From NCBI GenBank assembly GCA_035772735.1, contig JASDFA010000001.1, forward strand, positions 79,262,001 to 79,326,000: 64,000 nucleotides of DNA. Reading direction: 5' to 3'. The stretch comes from Datura wrightii (Eukaryota; Streptophyta; Magnoliopsida; Solanales; Solanaceae). A program made the translations under genes and the position numbers. Positions 48,306-59,521 of this stretch are shown here, in pieces (within the stretch, counting starts at the first letter, position 1; the number at the start of each line of letters is the position of its first letter). The notes beneath the pieces are model-generated. The model searched no databases and was not told the DNA's origin. It saw only the letters and a list, made by a program, of their open reading frames with translations.

Positions 48306-48380
48306 AATACAAGCATTCGTATTGGTTTAGAATCACTTTGTGTTAACCCTAGTTTGTTATTTCACCATCATTCCCACAAC
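48306..48380 (-). repeat. T3 LTR, second part
   Basis: Matches 3050-3130 of the T1 LTR (GAATCACTTTGTGTTAACCC, TTCACCAT, TTCCCACAAC). It is cut at 48380 by K7. Confidence 0.75.
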
Positions 48381-50166
48381 TATCACAACTTGAGCTGAGA
48401 CCCCAGATCGAGACACAGAACCTAGAACCACGAATGGGTCCAAGTTGACCCATGGCATGAACATGATTATTAAAGCACATAATTCAAGCGAAAGCTGATA
48501 ATTGAAAACATGAATAAGCGGAAATCTGAATAAATATCAACCATAAAGAGTCAACATTGACAAAGCTCGAGTTCTACATATTATCTGATAAGCCTCTAAC
48601 ATATCTGAAGAGCTGAGGGGATAACATCCCCAACTAGCTCGGTAAAGTCTGAAAAATGAAACAAATTAATGCAACATCAAACTGAAGGTCCTCGATTAAT
48701 GAGGACTCACCAACAAGAGAGACTGGACTAAGCTGAGGGGACTGGCTAATGGCGGAACTGAGTTTGATCATCCAAACATGTCATGAAATGATAGAGCATG
48801 GAGTATGCGGTCAATACTTAAAATGTACTGAGTATGTAAGGTAAGTAATACTTGAAATGTACTGAGTAAGTATAACTGAAATCATGCACATAAAATAAAT
48901 AATAAGATCATGAGAGTAAGGACTGTCTGCTGATATCTAAAAACATGTATAGTCATAAACTGAATCTCATATCTGAATTGAATGACCCAAAGCTGAAAAT
49001 AGAATCATATGGATGGCCATAATTGAAATCATAAGAAAAATCTTATAAACTGATCATTGGGTCAAACCTGTTGAAAACATAATATCACAAGTCATAAACA
49101 TGCATAATTGAAATCATGAGGAACAGTGGGAAGACTCATCTTAACAGACACCATCATGATAGAGCCTACATGATGCACTAACTATCTCGCTCAAGTGGAC
49201 AGAGCCATCCCATGCTTGCCAAGGAAAGGAATGATACTTGGCATGATATCACTAATAAGGACCCTATAGGGTTAGTCATGAATATATACCTATGGTGGCA
49301 CATAGTTCTGAGACCTCGAAGTTTACCTTAACGCCGGACCTACACAGTGCTAGATACTACTCCCAAAAACATGCATATGAGGTCTCATATAATTATCGTG
49401 AAATCATACATGAATTTCATGGTCTAGTTAATCATAACATACTTGATCATACATGAAATACATGACTAGCCATGAAATAAGGGCCCGTGAGAGTCGGCCA
49501 AAATCATAAACTTATAAATCATGAAGAGCATACATGCTTGAGAAAATCACCATACTTGAAATTCATAAATTCATGAAGAGTACTTGTAGGAAATCATATC
49601 ATAAATCATAAACCATAAATTAGGGCTTAGGATAATTAAAATCATAACTAAATCATAAACTTGACTTTTCATAAAACTTACATAATTGGGCATAATTTTC
49701 TAAAAACTTGAAATCATGAATTTATAATCATAATAGGTCCAAAACCTGCCCATAAATCTTAAAACATACTTTGAAACAAGAAGAGAATTGACCTATATGT
49801 AAACTATAGAGAATTTCATAAAATTAGGATAAAACTCCATAAGATCATGAACTTCATTTAGACCTTGAATTCATGGAATTGAGGAGAGATTTTGAGCATG
49901 AGAGTGAAAGGAACCCTCATTCATAGACTTACATACCTGGGTAAACTGAATCTACACTTGACTTTGAAAGCCCAAGAGGTTTTGAGAAGAAATTGAATAA
50001 TTCTAAGCTTGATCTTCAACGGGGAATTCCTAATATTGCATGCACGGGAGTTGAATGAATTAGAATATGTTAAACTCCCCTAATACACTACTTTTAAGGC
50101 TTAAAATGACGTAACATATGGCTTAGGAATTACGAAAACACCCTTACTAATTTCACAAAAAATAAC
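48381..50166 (-). repeat. K7 3' LTR, left part
   Basis: Co-linear with K6 and K1: CCAGATCGAGACACAGAACC, GAGTATGCGGTCAA, CGGCCAAAATCATAAAC. It runs up to ACAAAAAATAAC, where T2 enters. It resumes at 62748 with the motif array. Confidence 0.88.
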
Positions 50167-51428
50167 TGATGTGTTGTGGATTTACAGCAGTTTCGACGCT
50201 CAAACTAAGAAAATAGGATGGACTTAGGTGTGTTTATGTGGATATGAGGCACTTTTCCTTTGGTTGTAGGATAAATTGGTGTTGGACCTAAAAATTGCAA
50301 AAGAAAGCCTGAAGTATGCAAAATATGCTCAAAGTGCAGACCACAGTACGAGCCATAGGAATGTCCTACGAGTCATATTGATGGTTGTGAAAAGTTGCAG
50401 AAGGCTAAAGTTGAAGAGATGCAATGTACGTGTCTTAGTACGAGTTATACCAAGTTGGTACGAGTCGTAGTGTTGAATTCATGACAAAATCCAAAAAATT
50501 TGCATAAAGAGGCTGACTCCTGCTGCGGAAAGAAAGTACGAACTGTGGGAAGAAGGTATGAGTCGTACCATGACGGTCGTGCTGAACTTCATAAGAATTC
50601 CAAAGTTTCATAATCAAACCACCGGAGCTCAGTATGGATCGTAGGATGGAGGTACAAATCGTACCAGGATCCAACACTTAGCCAAAATTCAGCCAACCAT
50701 GCAAGGTACGAAAGGAAGCTACAGATCGTAGGATGCTGTGGGATCATAGGTTGGCTCGTGAGAAATAGAAAAAGGATTCTCGTGTCCGTATAAATACATT
50801 TTAGGTTTTATTTTTCAGTAGACAGAGTAGAGTTCGAGAGAAAACACGACATAGGAGAGTTTTAGGAGAATTGAGTTGATTCAACTTGTGGTCAACCTCT
50901 TCTTGAATTCTTCTTATTCTTGCTACTTGTTCTTGAAGTTTTTGGTGATTAATTAAAGAAAGTGTTTTTCTCATTCTTTCTTGTAAGTATTGATTTATGT
51001 TCTTAATCATGAGCACAATTCACAACCTTACAACTAAGAGAGGCTAAAACCTCCATAGCTAGGGTTGTGGGAACCATGGTGGATTAACAAGCTAGGGTTG
51101 CACAAAGTGATTTTGAAACCAATACAAAATACTTATATTTTATTCTCTTCATGCTTAAACGTTTCTTAATGGTGTGCAATGTTAGGACATGCCTGAATTC
51201 TTTACTTGCTTAGGACTAAGAGTTAGAGATTAGGAAAAGAGAATTACAACAGAGCCTTGATTTTGTTAATCATTGTATTAACATGAGCTGTTGTCGCAAG
51301 ATAGTTAAATCTGGAACTTCGTGATAATGAATAGTTTGAAACCGCTCATGAGACTTGGTTAAGTGATTGGGTATAGTCATTCAATATGGACTTGTTGGTT
51401 GTTTGGATGAACCTAAGTTATCAGTTCT
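50167..51428 (+). repeat. T2 5' LTR, left part
   Basis: TGATGTGTTGTGGATTTACAGC start; matches 61182-62447 along its length (GTGTTGGACCTAAAAATTGC, GGCTGACTCCTGCT). Near-palindromes such as GTACGAGTCGTA lie at 50335-50750; TATAAATA at 50789-50796. Stops at ...TTATCAGTTCT (51428), where U2 begins. Confidence 0.9.
50789..50796 (+). promoter_or_regulatory. T2 5' LTR TATA box
   Basis: TATAAATACATTTTAGG, identical in context to 61820-61827 in the 3' LTR and mirrored in T1. Any transcript would run into U2 before reaching T2 pol. Confidence 0.6.
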
Positions 51429-52098
51429 CCGTCAGAAAATAACCGAAAAGAAAAACCAATGAGTGGGTGAATCATGCTCAACTCAAAAATTTTCCCTCAA
51501 CCAATACCTATCAAGCACTAAATTCACCCAAAATGATTAAGCATAAAATTTTGAAATTTCCCTCACTCCACACATGAATCATACTATGTCCCCAAAGCAT
51601 CCAATTAAAATTCAAAAAGGGTGACAAATACTCCCTGGGGCCTCTAGGCCTAGCTAACAACATGTTTTTCTTCATTTTTGAACAAGTGGGTATTCGACCC
51701 CAAACTTTTCCTCTTTCATGCTTCTTAGCTTCCTCCTCCAAAGGTACTCAAACTTCCCCTCCATCTATGCTTAAGTATCCATCAAAAACAACAATAAGAT
51801 GAAAATAAACAAAATAAACATAAATAAAAAAAATTAAAATTGTACCTGTCGTATCCTTGGGTTGCCTCCCAAGCAGCGCCTGATTTTATGTCGCGACACG
51901 ACGTGGACTATCCTTTTTAGGACATCCTCCTACCCGTGTTCCCTTTCGAGAACCATCTTCTTCTCTTTTTGTTTTTTGAGGGAACAACCTCCACACTGTC
52001 CCTCTCTTCCTCCAAATCCTTCTCTAACGGAAGACCTCTATCAGATTCGGGCTGAAAAGTAATCATCTCCTGTGGCCGTGGACCTATGGGATCTGCCA
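51429..52098 (-). other. U2 3' region remnant
   Basis: 51440-51750 matches the U1 3' untranslated region (39780-40111). 51855-51905 reads GGTTGCCTCCCAAGCAGCGCCTGATTT, the tail found after pol in such elements (compare the reverse of 59555-59582). Between them and the protease is a short Lys/Arg/Glu-rich reading (51917-52099) of unknown origin. The missing pol must have been deleted around 52090, next to a run of 10 C (52099-52108). Confidence 0.6.
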
Positions 52099-52109
52099 CC
52101 CCCCCCCCT

Positions 52110-52977
52110 TAGCCTCTAACAACACACTAACCTTACAAAGGTCTCTGTAATGTGTGGATGGGTTAATTTCTTGGTAGACCCGGAAGAGTTCTTCTTCATC
52201 ACCGATCCTCATTTTCAGGGTCCCTGCTCTTACATTAATAATCGCTCCCCCAATGGTCAAGAATGGTCGTCCCAAGATCAGGTACCTTTTCATCAACTTT
52301 ATAATCCTATATAATGAAATCATCGGGTATAATGAACTTACCCACTTTGATGAGAAGGTCCTCGATTATTCCTCCGGTGCCACTAGCAACTTTTCTGCCA
52401 GCTACAGCATCAATCTTGTTGGTCTCGGTTGACCCAACCCCAAGGTGTTAAACAAAGATAGGGGCATTAGATTAACTCCTGCCCCTAAATCACACAGAGC
52501 TCTTATTACCTCAACTTTACCAATTTGTATGGGGAGGGTAAAACTCCTTGGGTCTTTGAGCTTTTTAGGTATCTTGCTCATTACCCTGTGGCTACACTCC
52601 TCAGTCAGTGCTACTGTCTGAACATACACCAATCTGACTTTGTTGGACACCACATCTTTCAAGTACTTAGCACACTTGGGCATTCCCTGCAAAACATCAA
52701 GCAAAGGCAAATTTATGTGAATTTCTTTGAAAATATCAAAGAACTTTGTAAAGCATTCCTCCTCCTTGCTCTTTTTGAGTCTTTGAGGAAATGGTGGTGG
52801 TGGTCTTTGTGCTGGCTGCAATGATGATTGTTCATTTTGTTGCACAACACTCTGATTCTCTCCCTTCTCAGTGGATGCTCCTTTTCTAACCAACTCCGGC
52901 TGCACCTTATTTCTCCTCTCTTGCAATGGTGCATCAGTCAATTGTCTGCCACTCCTCAGACTGATGGCATTAACCTA
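52110..52977 (-). pseudogene. U2 protease region
   Basis: Minus-strand frame 52402-52941 reads APLQERRNKVQPE, PPPPFPQRLKKSKEEECFTKFFDIFKEIHINLPLLDVLQGMPKCAKYLKDV, then RSFTLPIQIGKVEVIRALCDLGAGVNLMPLSLF, the aspartic protease core with its catalytic Asp. A frameshift near 52402 leads to GGIIEDLLIKVGKFI, and 52084-52323 gives YLILGRPFLTIGGAIINVRAG, the conserved end of the protease domain. The order is that of Athila/Tat gag-pol. Beyond this point RT is absent. Confidence 0.85.
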
Positions 52978-54360
52978 TCAGGGGTTTGTGTCTGTGTCAC
53001 TAGGTAAGCCTCCCTGCGGTCTAGTGTAGTGAGCAGCTGCTATTTGAGCCATCTGCTTCTCTATATTGTGGGTGGCCAATTGCTGATTTTTGAAATCTGA
53101 TTCCATCCTTGCCTGATTCTCTACTAATTGGGTCTGTGTCTCCATAATCTTCTGCAACGTCTCCTCGATGTTGCTGCTCAACTAGCCACCATTCTGCCTG
53201 TTCTTCTGCTGATACTGTTGTTGCTGGCAGCTTTGACTTTGATTTCCACCCTAAGAAAAAATCGAGTGGCTCTGCAAATTCTTGTTGTAATTGTTCCCAA
53301 AATTCTTATTGTTTCTCTGAACATTCCAAACAAAATTGACTGATTCAGGATTGGCCCCGTAGGATTCTGCATTGTGTCCATTATTGCTGCAGATTTCATA
53401 CAAACTAGGAGCTTGTTGAGCTGCATTTACTTGTCCCTACTGTTGGTTCATACTCAGTTTGTTGAACTGAGTCATCATCTGATGCTTAAATAATGCTAGT
53501 TGTGCCGCCAAGGCATTTACAACATCCATCTCTATTAGCCCTGTTGTTCTCTTTCTTTCCCCTCTCGATTACTCATTGTGCCACTCTGAATTTCCTTGAG
53601 CAATCCTGTTCAACATAGTGTACAACTCATCATAAGTCTTCTCTAATGCTTGCCCACCCGATGCAGAGTCTAGTAAAATTTTTGTGTGTGGGTCTAGACT
53701 TTCCACAAAGGTATGGGCTAGCACTTCATTGGACTGCTGATGATGGGGGCAGTCTCTCAATAATGACATGAATCTCTCCATAGCCAAATACAAGTTCTCC
53801 TCCGGCCTCTGCTTGAAGCTTAATATTTCACTCCTGAGTTTGGCATTCTTGCCTGAAGGGAAGAATCTAATGAGGAACTTCTTTGTCAAACCATCCAAAG
53901 AAGTTATGGAATTCAGTGGCTCAGATTTCAACCACCTCTTTTCCTCTCCCAAAAATGAGAATGGGAAGAAGGTAAGTCAGACATAATCTGTGGACACTCT
54001 AGTGGGGACGAACATGTCACTAATCTCAAGGAAGTTCTGTAAGTGCTGTTGTGGGTCCTCATGAGTCATCCCAGTGAACTGGCCACTAGAATGTAATAGC
54101 TGCACCATATTCTGTTTCAATTCAAAGTTCCCTGCAGGTTCTGGTTTGCGAATACTATAGGTCACATTTGTCGCTAGTGGGATCGCCACTTTGCGAACTG
54201 GTTGGGCTGCCATGGTTTCAGGTAACAACTTCACTTGCTCTGCTGGTTGATGTTGTTGTAACCGCTCCTGAAGTCTCTTTAACTTTCTCTGTAGAGCTTC
54301 CCTCTGGCGTAAATGAAGTTGACGTTCAGGTTTAAGCAACGGTTCCACTAGCTCTCTATT
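52978..54360 (-). pseudogene. U2 gag
   Basis: From about 54348 on minus: a Gln/Arg-rich N-terminus with coiled-coil character (LRQREALQRKLKRLQERLQQ), ATNVTYSIRKPEPAGNFELKQNM, FTGMTHEDPQQHLQNFLEI, a single stop (near 53979), then EEKRWLKSEPLNSITSLDGLTKKFLIRFF, FKQRPEENLYLAMERFMSLLRDCPHH and LEKTYDELYTMLNRIAQGN. This is the capsid region of the retrotransposon gag family (PF03732-like). Further on, with more stops, come Asn/Gln-rich sequence and a helical segment (52978-53181: ETQTQLVENQARMESDFKNQQ). A CCHC-like remnant (SLYEICSNNGHNAESYG) sits near 53390. Except for one stop the capsid frame is open for some 260 codons. Confidence 0.87.
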
Positions 54361-54479
54361 CCTTGCCAGCTCTGCAAGGACAACCTGTCACCTGCAATAT
54401 ATCAGACTAAGACCAAGTTTCTCAACACTTAAGGAAATTAAAAATCATAAAAAAATGGAAAAATTCACTAAACTTCGCA

Positions 54480-54508
54480 CATCCCCGGCAACGAAGCCAA
54501 AAACTTGT
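54480..54508 (-). other. U2 primer binding site region
   Basis: On minus: GCTTCGTTGCCGGGGATGT just downstream of the LTR. This resembles the GGCGCCGTTGCCGGGGA site typical of Athila/Tat elements. Confidence 0.75.
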
Positions 54509-56101
54509 TGCACTCTAGCGCACTCGCAAGCGTACGCGGTCGTACAAGTAATACAGTGGCCCTTTTTAAGAGCCGGATGTCGAACCCACAGGGACTAGAC
54601 CAATTCAGCAAATTATGAAGTTCAAGTGTAAGATTAACCTTCACAAGTGTTGATTATAAAAGTTTTCAGTAAATTATAATTAAGTTTTGGGGTGGTCAAA
54701 CAATCTGGAAACGATATAATAAGCAACTAGAGCTAAGGCCGGATAATCATGCAATGCTACACTTTGTAATGGTTCACGTATGAAATTATCAATTGTTGTC
54801 TCACATATTTGGAAATGCGATGTTCATGGTCTGTCGAGCCTCTAAACACGAAAAACTAGCCTCACAACTACATCATTGAGCGGGGATGTGACATCCTAGT
54901 TCATGGGCAATTCAACTACATGGATGTGGTTTGCGGGGTTTGTGCTCTTGATTAGGGACTTTCGTACCTCTAATCATTTAACCTAACTTAGCTTCACAAC
55001 TACTTCTACGAGTGGTGGAGTGACAATTCTAAGCTGGTGTTTTACTATCATCCCATTTTATCAACCAAGCAAGGCAATTTAGGTATATTATTTATCCTAA
55101 TTGCGAATCATATTGAAATATAAGAACTTGCTCCCTACTTTCCTATGTTCTTGCCTAGGGTTACTTTTTCAAGATTTTACCTAGCTTAACATGTATGTTT
55201 TCATGGTGATCAAGCATAATAACAACCATAATAAAGAATGTAATACAAAACAACAATTAACAACTCAAAACAAAATGAATTCATGCATTACAATCAAATC
55301 ACGTGGCCTCAACCCTAGGGGAAGGGTTTTAGCCACTCATGTTCGTACAGTAACTTAAAAACATTATTAAAGTGGAGTACTTATAAGAATAGGTAAATGA
55401 GAATGTAAAATTACTGAACCCTAGGTGAGTTCTTCACTTCTCCCTTCGCTCCTCTACGGTTTCCAGAAAATATTTTGTGTCAAAATGATTTTAGGAACTA
55501 AGGGTTGAATTTATAGTAAATGGGATCTTGCAATTTTTTTACCTGTCATGGAATGGCTCCGTGACATGGAGGTGAACGCGCCAATTTGCCTCTGTGCCAC
55601 GGAGGTAACGCAGAAGCCCATTAGAAATTGCATTTGAAAGTTGCTTGGCCGAGGCATGGCGCGACAGCCAGTGTGGCACGACGCTGATCCTGCTGATGGC
55701 AAGTGTGACACGGCCTGCGGTGCATAGAAGTGCCTAGCATGGCATGGATGCTAGCGCACAGGCACCTTAGAGGGATGATCTTGCACGCATGGCCTTGGCG
55801 TGGCACGACGTTGGGCGCGGTACACGCACAGCGTGGCACGCTGCCTGGCGCAGCTAGCCTTGCTGTAGCATGTTTTCTTGCCATCCATTGCCATTCACTC
55901 TCACTTTCATTCCTTCACTTCACCCATCATTATTTAGTCCTTCAGATGCATTTTTCACCTAAAAAACAAGGACTAATCACGTTGGTTAGTGTATACCCAA
56001 ATTTACACAAAATCGCATAAGAATGTAAGTGTATAATTAGACAAACATGACTAAATTAAGCTATAAAATAGCAGTTGGGCACGTAATTATGCCCAAAATC
56101 A
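54509..56101 (-). repeat. U2 5' LTR
   Basis: TGCACTCTAGCG at left to CCCAAAATCA at right, about 1.6 kb; matches U1 along its length. The terminal hairpin is at 56075-56096 (TTGGGCA / TGCCCAA arms). CACGGAGG-type motifs lie at 55550-55620, and a degenerate TATA lies near 55509. ORFs at 55511-56020 are chance readings of this GC-rich part. Confidence 0.87.
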
Positions 56102-56391
56102 GTATCGGTGATAATCACGAGTGTATACCTAAAGCATTTATGGTACCATGGGGAACACAAACCCTAGTTATCCTTTAATATTGATTCAAAACCATAATTT
56201 TGATAATTGTTTTCTTTATTGATTTTCTTTAGAATCCCCCTATTTTGAAGTAACTACCTCACAAGTTCACTTACCGACTATAATCTAGTTCTCCAATATT
56301 CCCTATGGGTTCGACCCCAACCTCTAGTTGGGTTCTTTATTGACAACATCTATTTCATACTTTAGTAGAAGGTGTGGTTTAAGTGTTATCA
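56102..56391 (+). repeat. T2 5' LTR, right part
   Basis: Matches 62460-62747: GGTGATAATCACGAGT, CCTTTAATATTGATTCAAAA, TTCGACCCCAACCTCTAGTTGGG, ending GTGTTATCA. Confidence 0.9.
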
Positions 56392-56556
56392 AAAAGGGCA
56401 TCGTTGCCGAGGAATACGGCTGAGACTAGGTTATTAGCTTGTAATTGACTTGTTGGTAGTTACATTACTTTTTATGCTTTTTCTTTGTTTTTCTTTGTTT
56501 TTCTTTAGTGACTCTCAGGATACATCAAAGGAACAAGCTTCCATTCAAACGTTCAA
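56392..56556 (+). other. T2 primer binding site and leader
   Basis: AAAAGGGCATCGTTGCCGAGGAA follows the LTR directly; it resembles the GGCGCCGTTGCCGGGGA site of Athila/Tat elements with changes. A T-rich leader with three copies of 'tttttctttg' comes next. Coding sequence then begins with the post-protease linker, so gag and protease have been removed between about 56520 and 56557. Confidence 0.7.
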
Positions 56557-59521
56557 ATGCACTATAACAAGCTGCCAACACCTGTAGAAGAAATTGTGAT
56601 TGATGATACATTGGCAGTTGTGATAATGAATTATGAAGAAGATGGAATCCTAGATTACAAAAATACAGTAAATGCTTTGAATGGGACAGGGTCATATAAC
56701 TTCAGCCAAAATAAGTTAGACATGGACTTAAAGAACCATTCAACACTGCCGACCAAGCCATCTGTGGAGGCACCACCAATCCTTGAACTGAAAGCATTAC
56801 CTCCTCATCTCAAGTATGCATTCCTTGGGGAGGACAACACTATGCCGATCATCATTGCAGCAAACCTGTTAGATGAGCATGTGGAAGCTTTGGTTAGCAT
56901 CTTGAAAAGATACATAAAGGCAATTGGCTGGACCATAGCTGACATCATTGGAATTCCACCAAGCATATGCACCCACAAGATCCAGTTTGAACCAGATTGT
57001 TGGCCTTGTATAGAGCATCAACACCTCCTGAATCCTCTAATGCAAGAAGACGTCAAAAAGGAGATCATCAAGTGGTTGGATGCTAGGGTGATATCTCCTA
57101 TAGCGGACAGTCAGTGGGTAAGTCTTGTCCAGTGCGTGCCAAAGAAGGGAGGAATTACAGTGGTGCCCAATAAAAAGAATGAGTTGATACCGACATGACT
57201 AGTCACAGGATGGCATGTATGCATGGATTATAGGAAACTCAACCGCTATACCCAGAAAGACCATTTTTTGATGCCATTTTTGGATTTGATGCTTGATAGA
57301 CTCGCAGGTAGAGGATTGTAATTTCCTGGATGGATATTCCGGATACAATCAGATCACTATCACTCCAGAAGATCAGGATAAGACAACCTTCACCTATCCA
57401 TATGGCACCTTTCCCTTCAGAAGAATTCCATTCGGATTATGTAATGCACCAACCACCTTCCAGCACTATATGATTTCCATATTCTCATACATAGTGGAGG
57501 ACACCATTGAAGTGTTTATGGATGATTTTTCTATTGTAGGCGATTAATTTTAATCATGCCTTAATCATCTGGGAAAAGTACTGAAAAGATGTGAAGAAAC
57601 CAATCTGGTCCTAAACTGGGAAAATTGTCATTTCATGGTTAAAGAAGGGATAGTGTTGGGCCATAAAATCTCAGGAAAGGGGATTGAGGTGGATAAGGAA
57701 AAAATAGAGGTTATAGTAGGACTGCCACCCCCTATTTCCATAAAAAAGGTCAGAAGCTTTTTAGGGCATGTAGGATTATACTGGCGCTTTATCAAGGATT
57801 TTTCAAAAATTGAAAACATTGTGCACAATTACTGGAAAAAGAGATAAAGTTCGTGTTCTATGAGGAATGTCTAAAGGCCTTTGAATGTCTAAAGGAAAAG
57901 CTCACCACTGCTCCTATCATTATAGCTCCAGATTGGTCTCTTCCTTTTGAGGTAATGTGTGACTCTAGCGGTGTTGCTCTTGATGTTGTTTTAGTCCAAA
58001 GGAGAGAAAAGATGCATTAAGGTACCTGATGTCCAAGAAGGATGCCAAGCCTAGATTGATTCGGTGGGTGCTCTTTCTCCAAGAATTTGAGTTTGAGGTG
58101 AAGAATCGAAAGGGAATAGAAAATCAGGTGGTAGATCATCTATCCAGGCTTGATTCTGAAGCAAAGGAGAGGATGGAGTTTGATATCAATGATGCCTTCC
58201 CAGTCGAACAAGTACTAGCTGTATCGCAGGATTTGATTCCTTGGTTTGCCGACTTTGCAAATTACTTGGTTAGTGATGTGATGCCAGTAGAACTAACTCC
58301 TCAGCAGAAGAAGAAGTTCTTATTCAATGCCCGCAAATATTACTGGGATGAGCCATATTTATTCCACATTTATGCAGACGGTATCATTAGTAGGTGTGTC
58401 CCTGAAGTAGAGATGCTAAGCATTCTAGAAGCATGTCACTCATCTCTAGTTGGGGGTCATCACAGTGGTAATAGAACGACACATAAAATTTTACAATGCA
58501 GATATTTCTGGCCATCTATTCACCAATATGCATACAACTTCGCCAAGTCTTGTGATCAATGCCAAAGCCAGGGCAATATTACCCATAGACATGAGTTGCC
58601 ACTAACCCCTATCTTGGAGGTAGAGTTGTTTGATGTATGCGGGATTGATTTCATGGGCCCATTCGTCAACTCATATGGAATGAAGTATATTCTGGTTGCT
58701 GTGGATTATGTCTCCAAATGGTGGAGGCAATTTCTCTACCGAACAATGAACGCAAGAGCGTTACAACATTCCTTAGGAAACATATCTTTGCCAGGTTTGG
58801 CACTCCTAGAGCTATTATCAGTGATGGTGGATCTCACTTCTGCAATCGCCTCTTCAAGACCTTGTTGGAAAAATTGGTGTTAAGAATAAGGTGGCCACAC
58901 CCTACAACCATCAGTCGAGTGGACAAGTGGAAGTTTTGAACAGGGAAATCAAGACCATCCTGGCCAAGACAGTGAATACTAACTGGACAGATTGGTCAAG
59001 GAAGCTTGATGATGCAATGCTGGCTTAATGAACAACTTATAAGACTCCCATTGGTTCATCTCCGTAGTAGCTAGTTTATGGCAAAGCATGCCACTTACCA
59101 GTTGAACTAGAGAATAAGGCATTATGGGCTCTGAAAAGGCTGAACATGAACTGGAACGAAGCTGCCAAGCTAAGGCTTAACCAGCTTAATGAGTTGGATG
59201 AATTTTGACTTAAGGCTTATGAGAGTGCAGCCATCTATAAAGAAAGAATGAAGATCTACCATGACAAAAAGATTGCAAGTATGGAGTTCAGCCTAGGTGA
59301 TTTGGTCCTACTATTTAACTCAAGACTTCGGTTGCATCCTGGGAAGTTGAAAGCTAGATGGATGGGACCTTATAAAGTAGTGCAAGTATCTCCTTATGGT
59401 GCAGTGGAACTTGTGAACAAAGAAGGAAAAAGATTTAAAGTAAATGGGTAAAGAATAAAAGTGTATCTGGGAGATGAGGAAGAATTAAAAAGAATAGAGG
59501 AAGTATACCTTGATGATGCTT
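56557..59521 (+). pseudogene. T2 pol remnant: RT, RNase H, integrase
   Basis: Starts in the linker after protease (PPILELKALPPHLKYAFLGE). RT: PIADSQWVSLVQCVPKKGG, stop at 57196, CMDYRKLN, frameshift, FLDGYSGYNQI (first Asp), FGLCNAPTTFQ, VFMDDFSIVG, stop at 57544, then NW and GHKISGKGIEVDKEKIEV. RNase H: VMCDSSGVALDV, then about 55 residues missing near 58005, resuming at LRYLMSKKDAKPRLIRW. Integrase: an intact zinc finger in 58029-58883 (HSSLVGGHH ... CDQCQ), first core Asp in GIDFMGPF, a frameshift after SKW, second Asp in IISDGGSHF (58718-58939), Glu in GQVEVLNREIK. The C-terminal module is at 59248-59451 (GDLVLLFNSRLRLHPGKL, RWMGPYKVVQVSPYGAVEL). The zinc finger to first core Asp stretch is the best preserved. 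No chromodomain. Confidence 0.9.

Larger units (their letters stand above)
51429..56101 (-). mobile_element. U2: U-family Athila/Tat-type element, truncated
   Basis: Minus-strand element inside the T2 5' LTR: 5' LTR 54509-56101, primer site 54480-54508, gag and protease 52110-54348, then a jump to a piece of the 3' untranslated region (51429-51905). RT, RNase H, integrase and the 3' LTR are missing. At the left junction the T LTR loses about 8 bases compared with 62448-62463, so the left boundary is a deletion, not an insertion end. Confidence 0.87.

Noticed and set aside
54480..54508. Possible tRNA-derived gene
   Set aside because: Only a primer-site-length match next to an LTR; no cloverleaf is present.
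55511..56020. Cys/His-rich ORFs on both strands
   Set aside because: GC-rich part of the U2 LTR; the equivalent U1 region encodes different, equally short readings.
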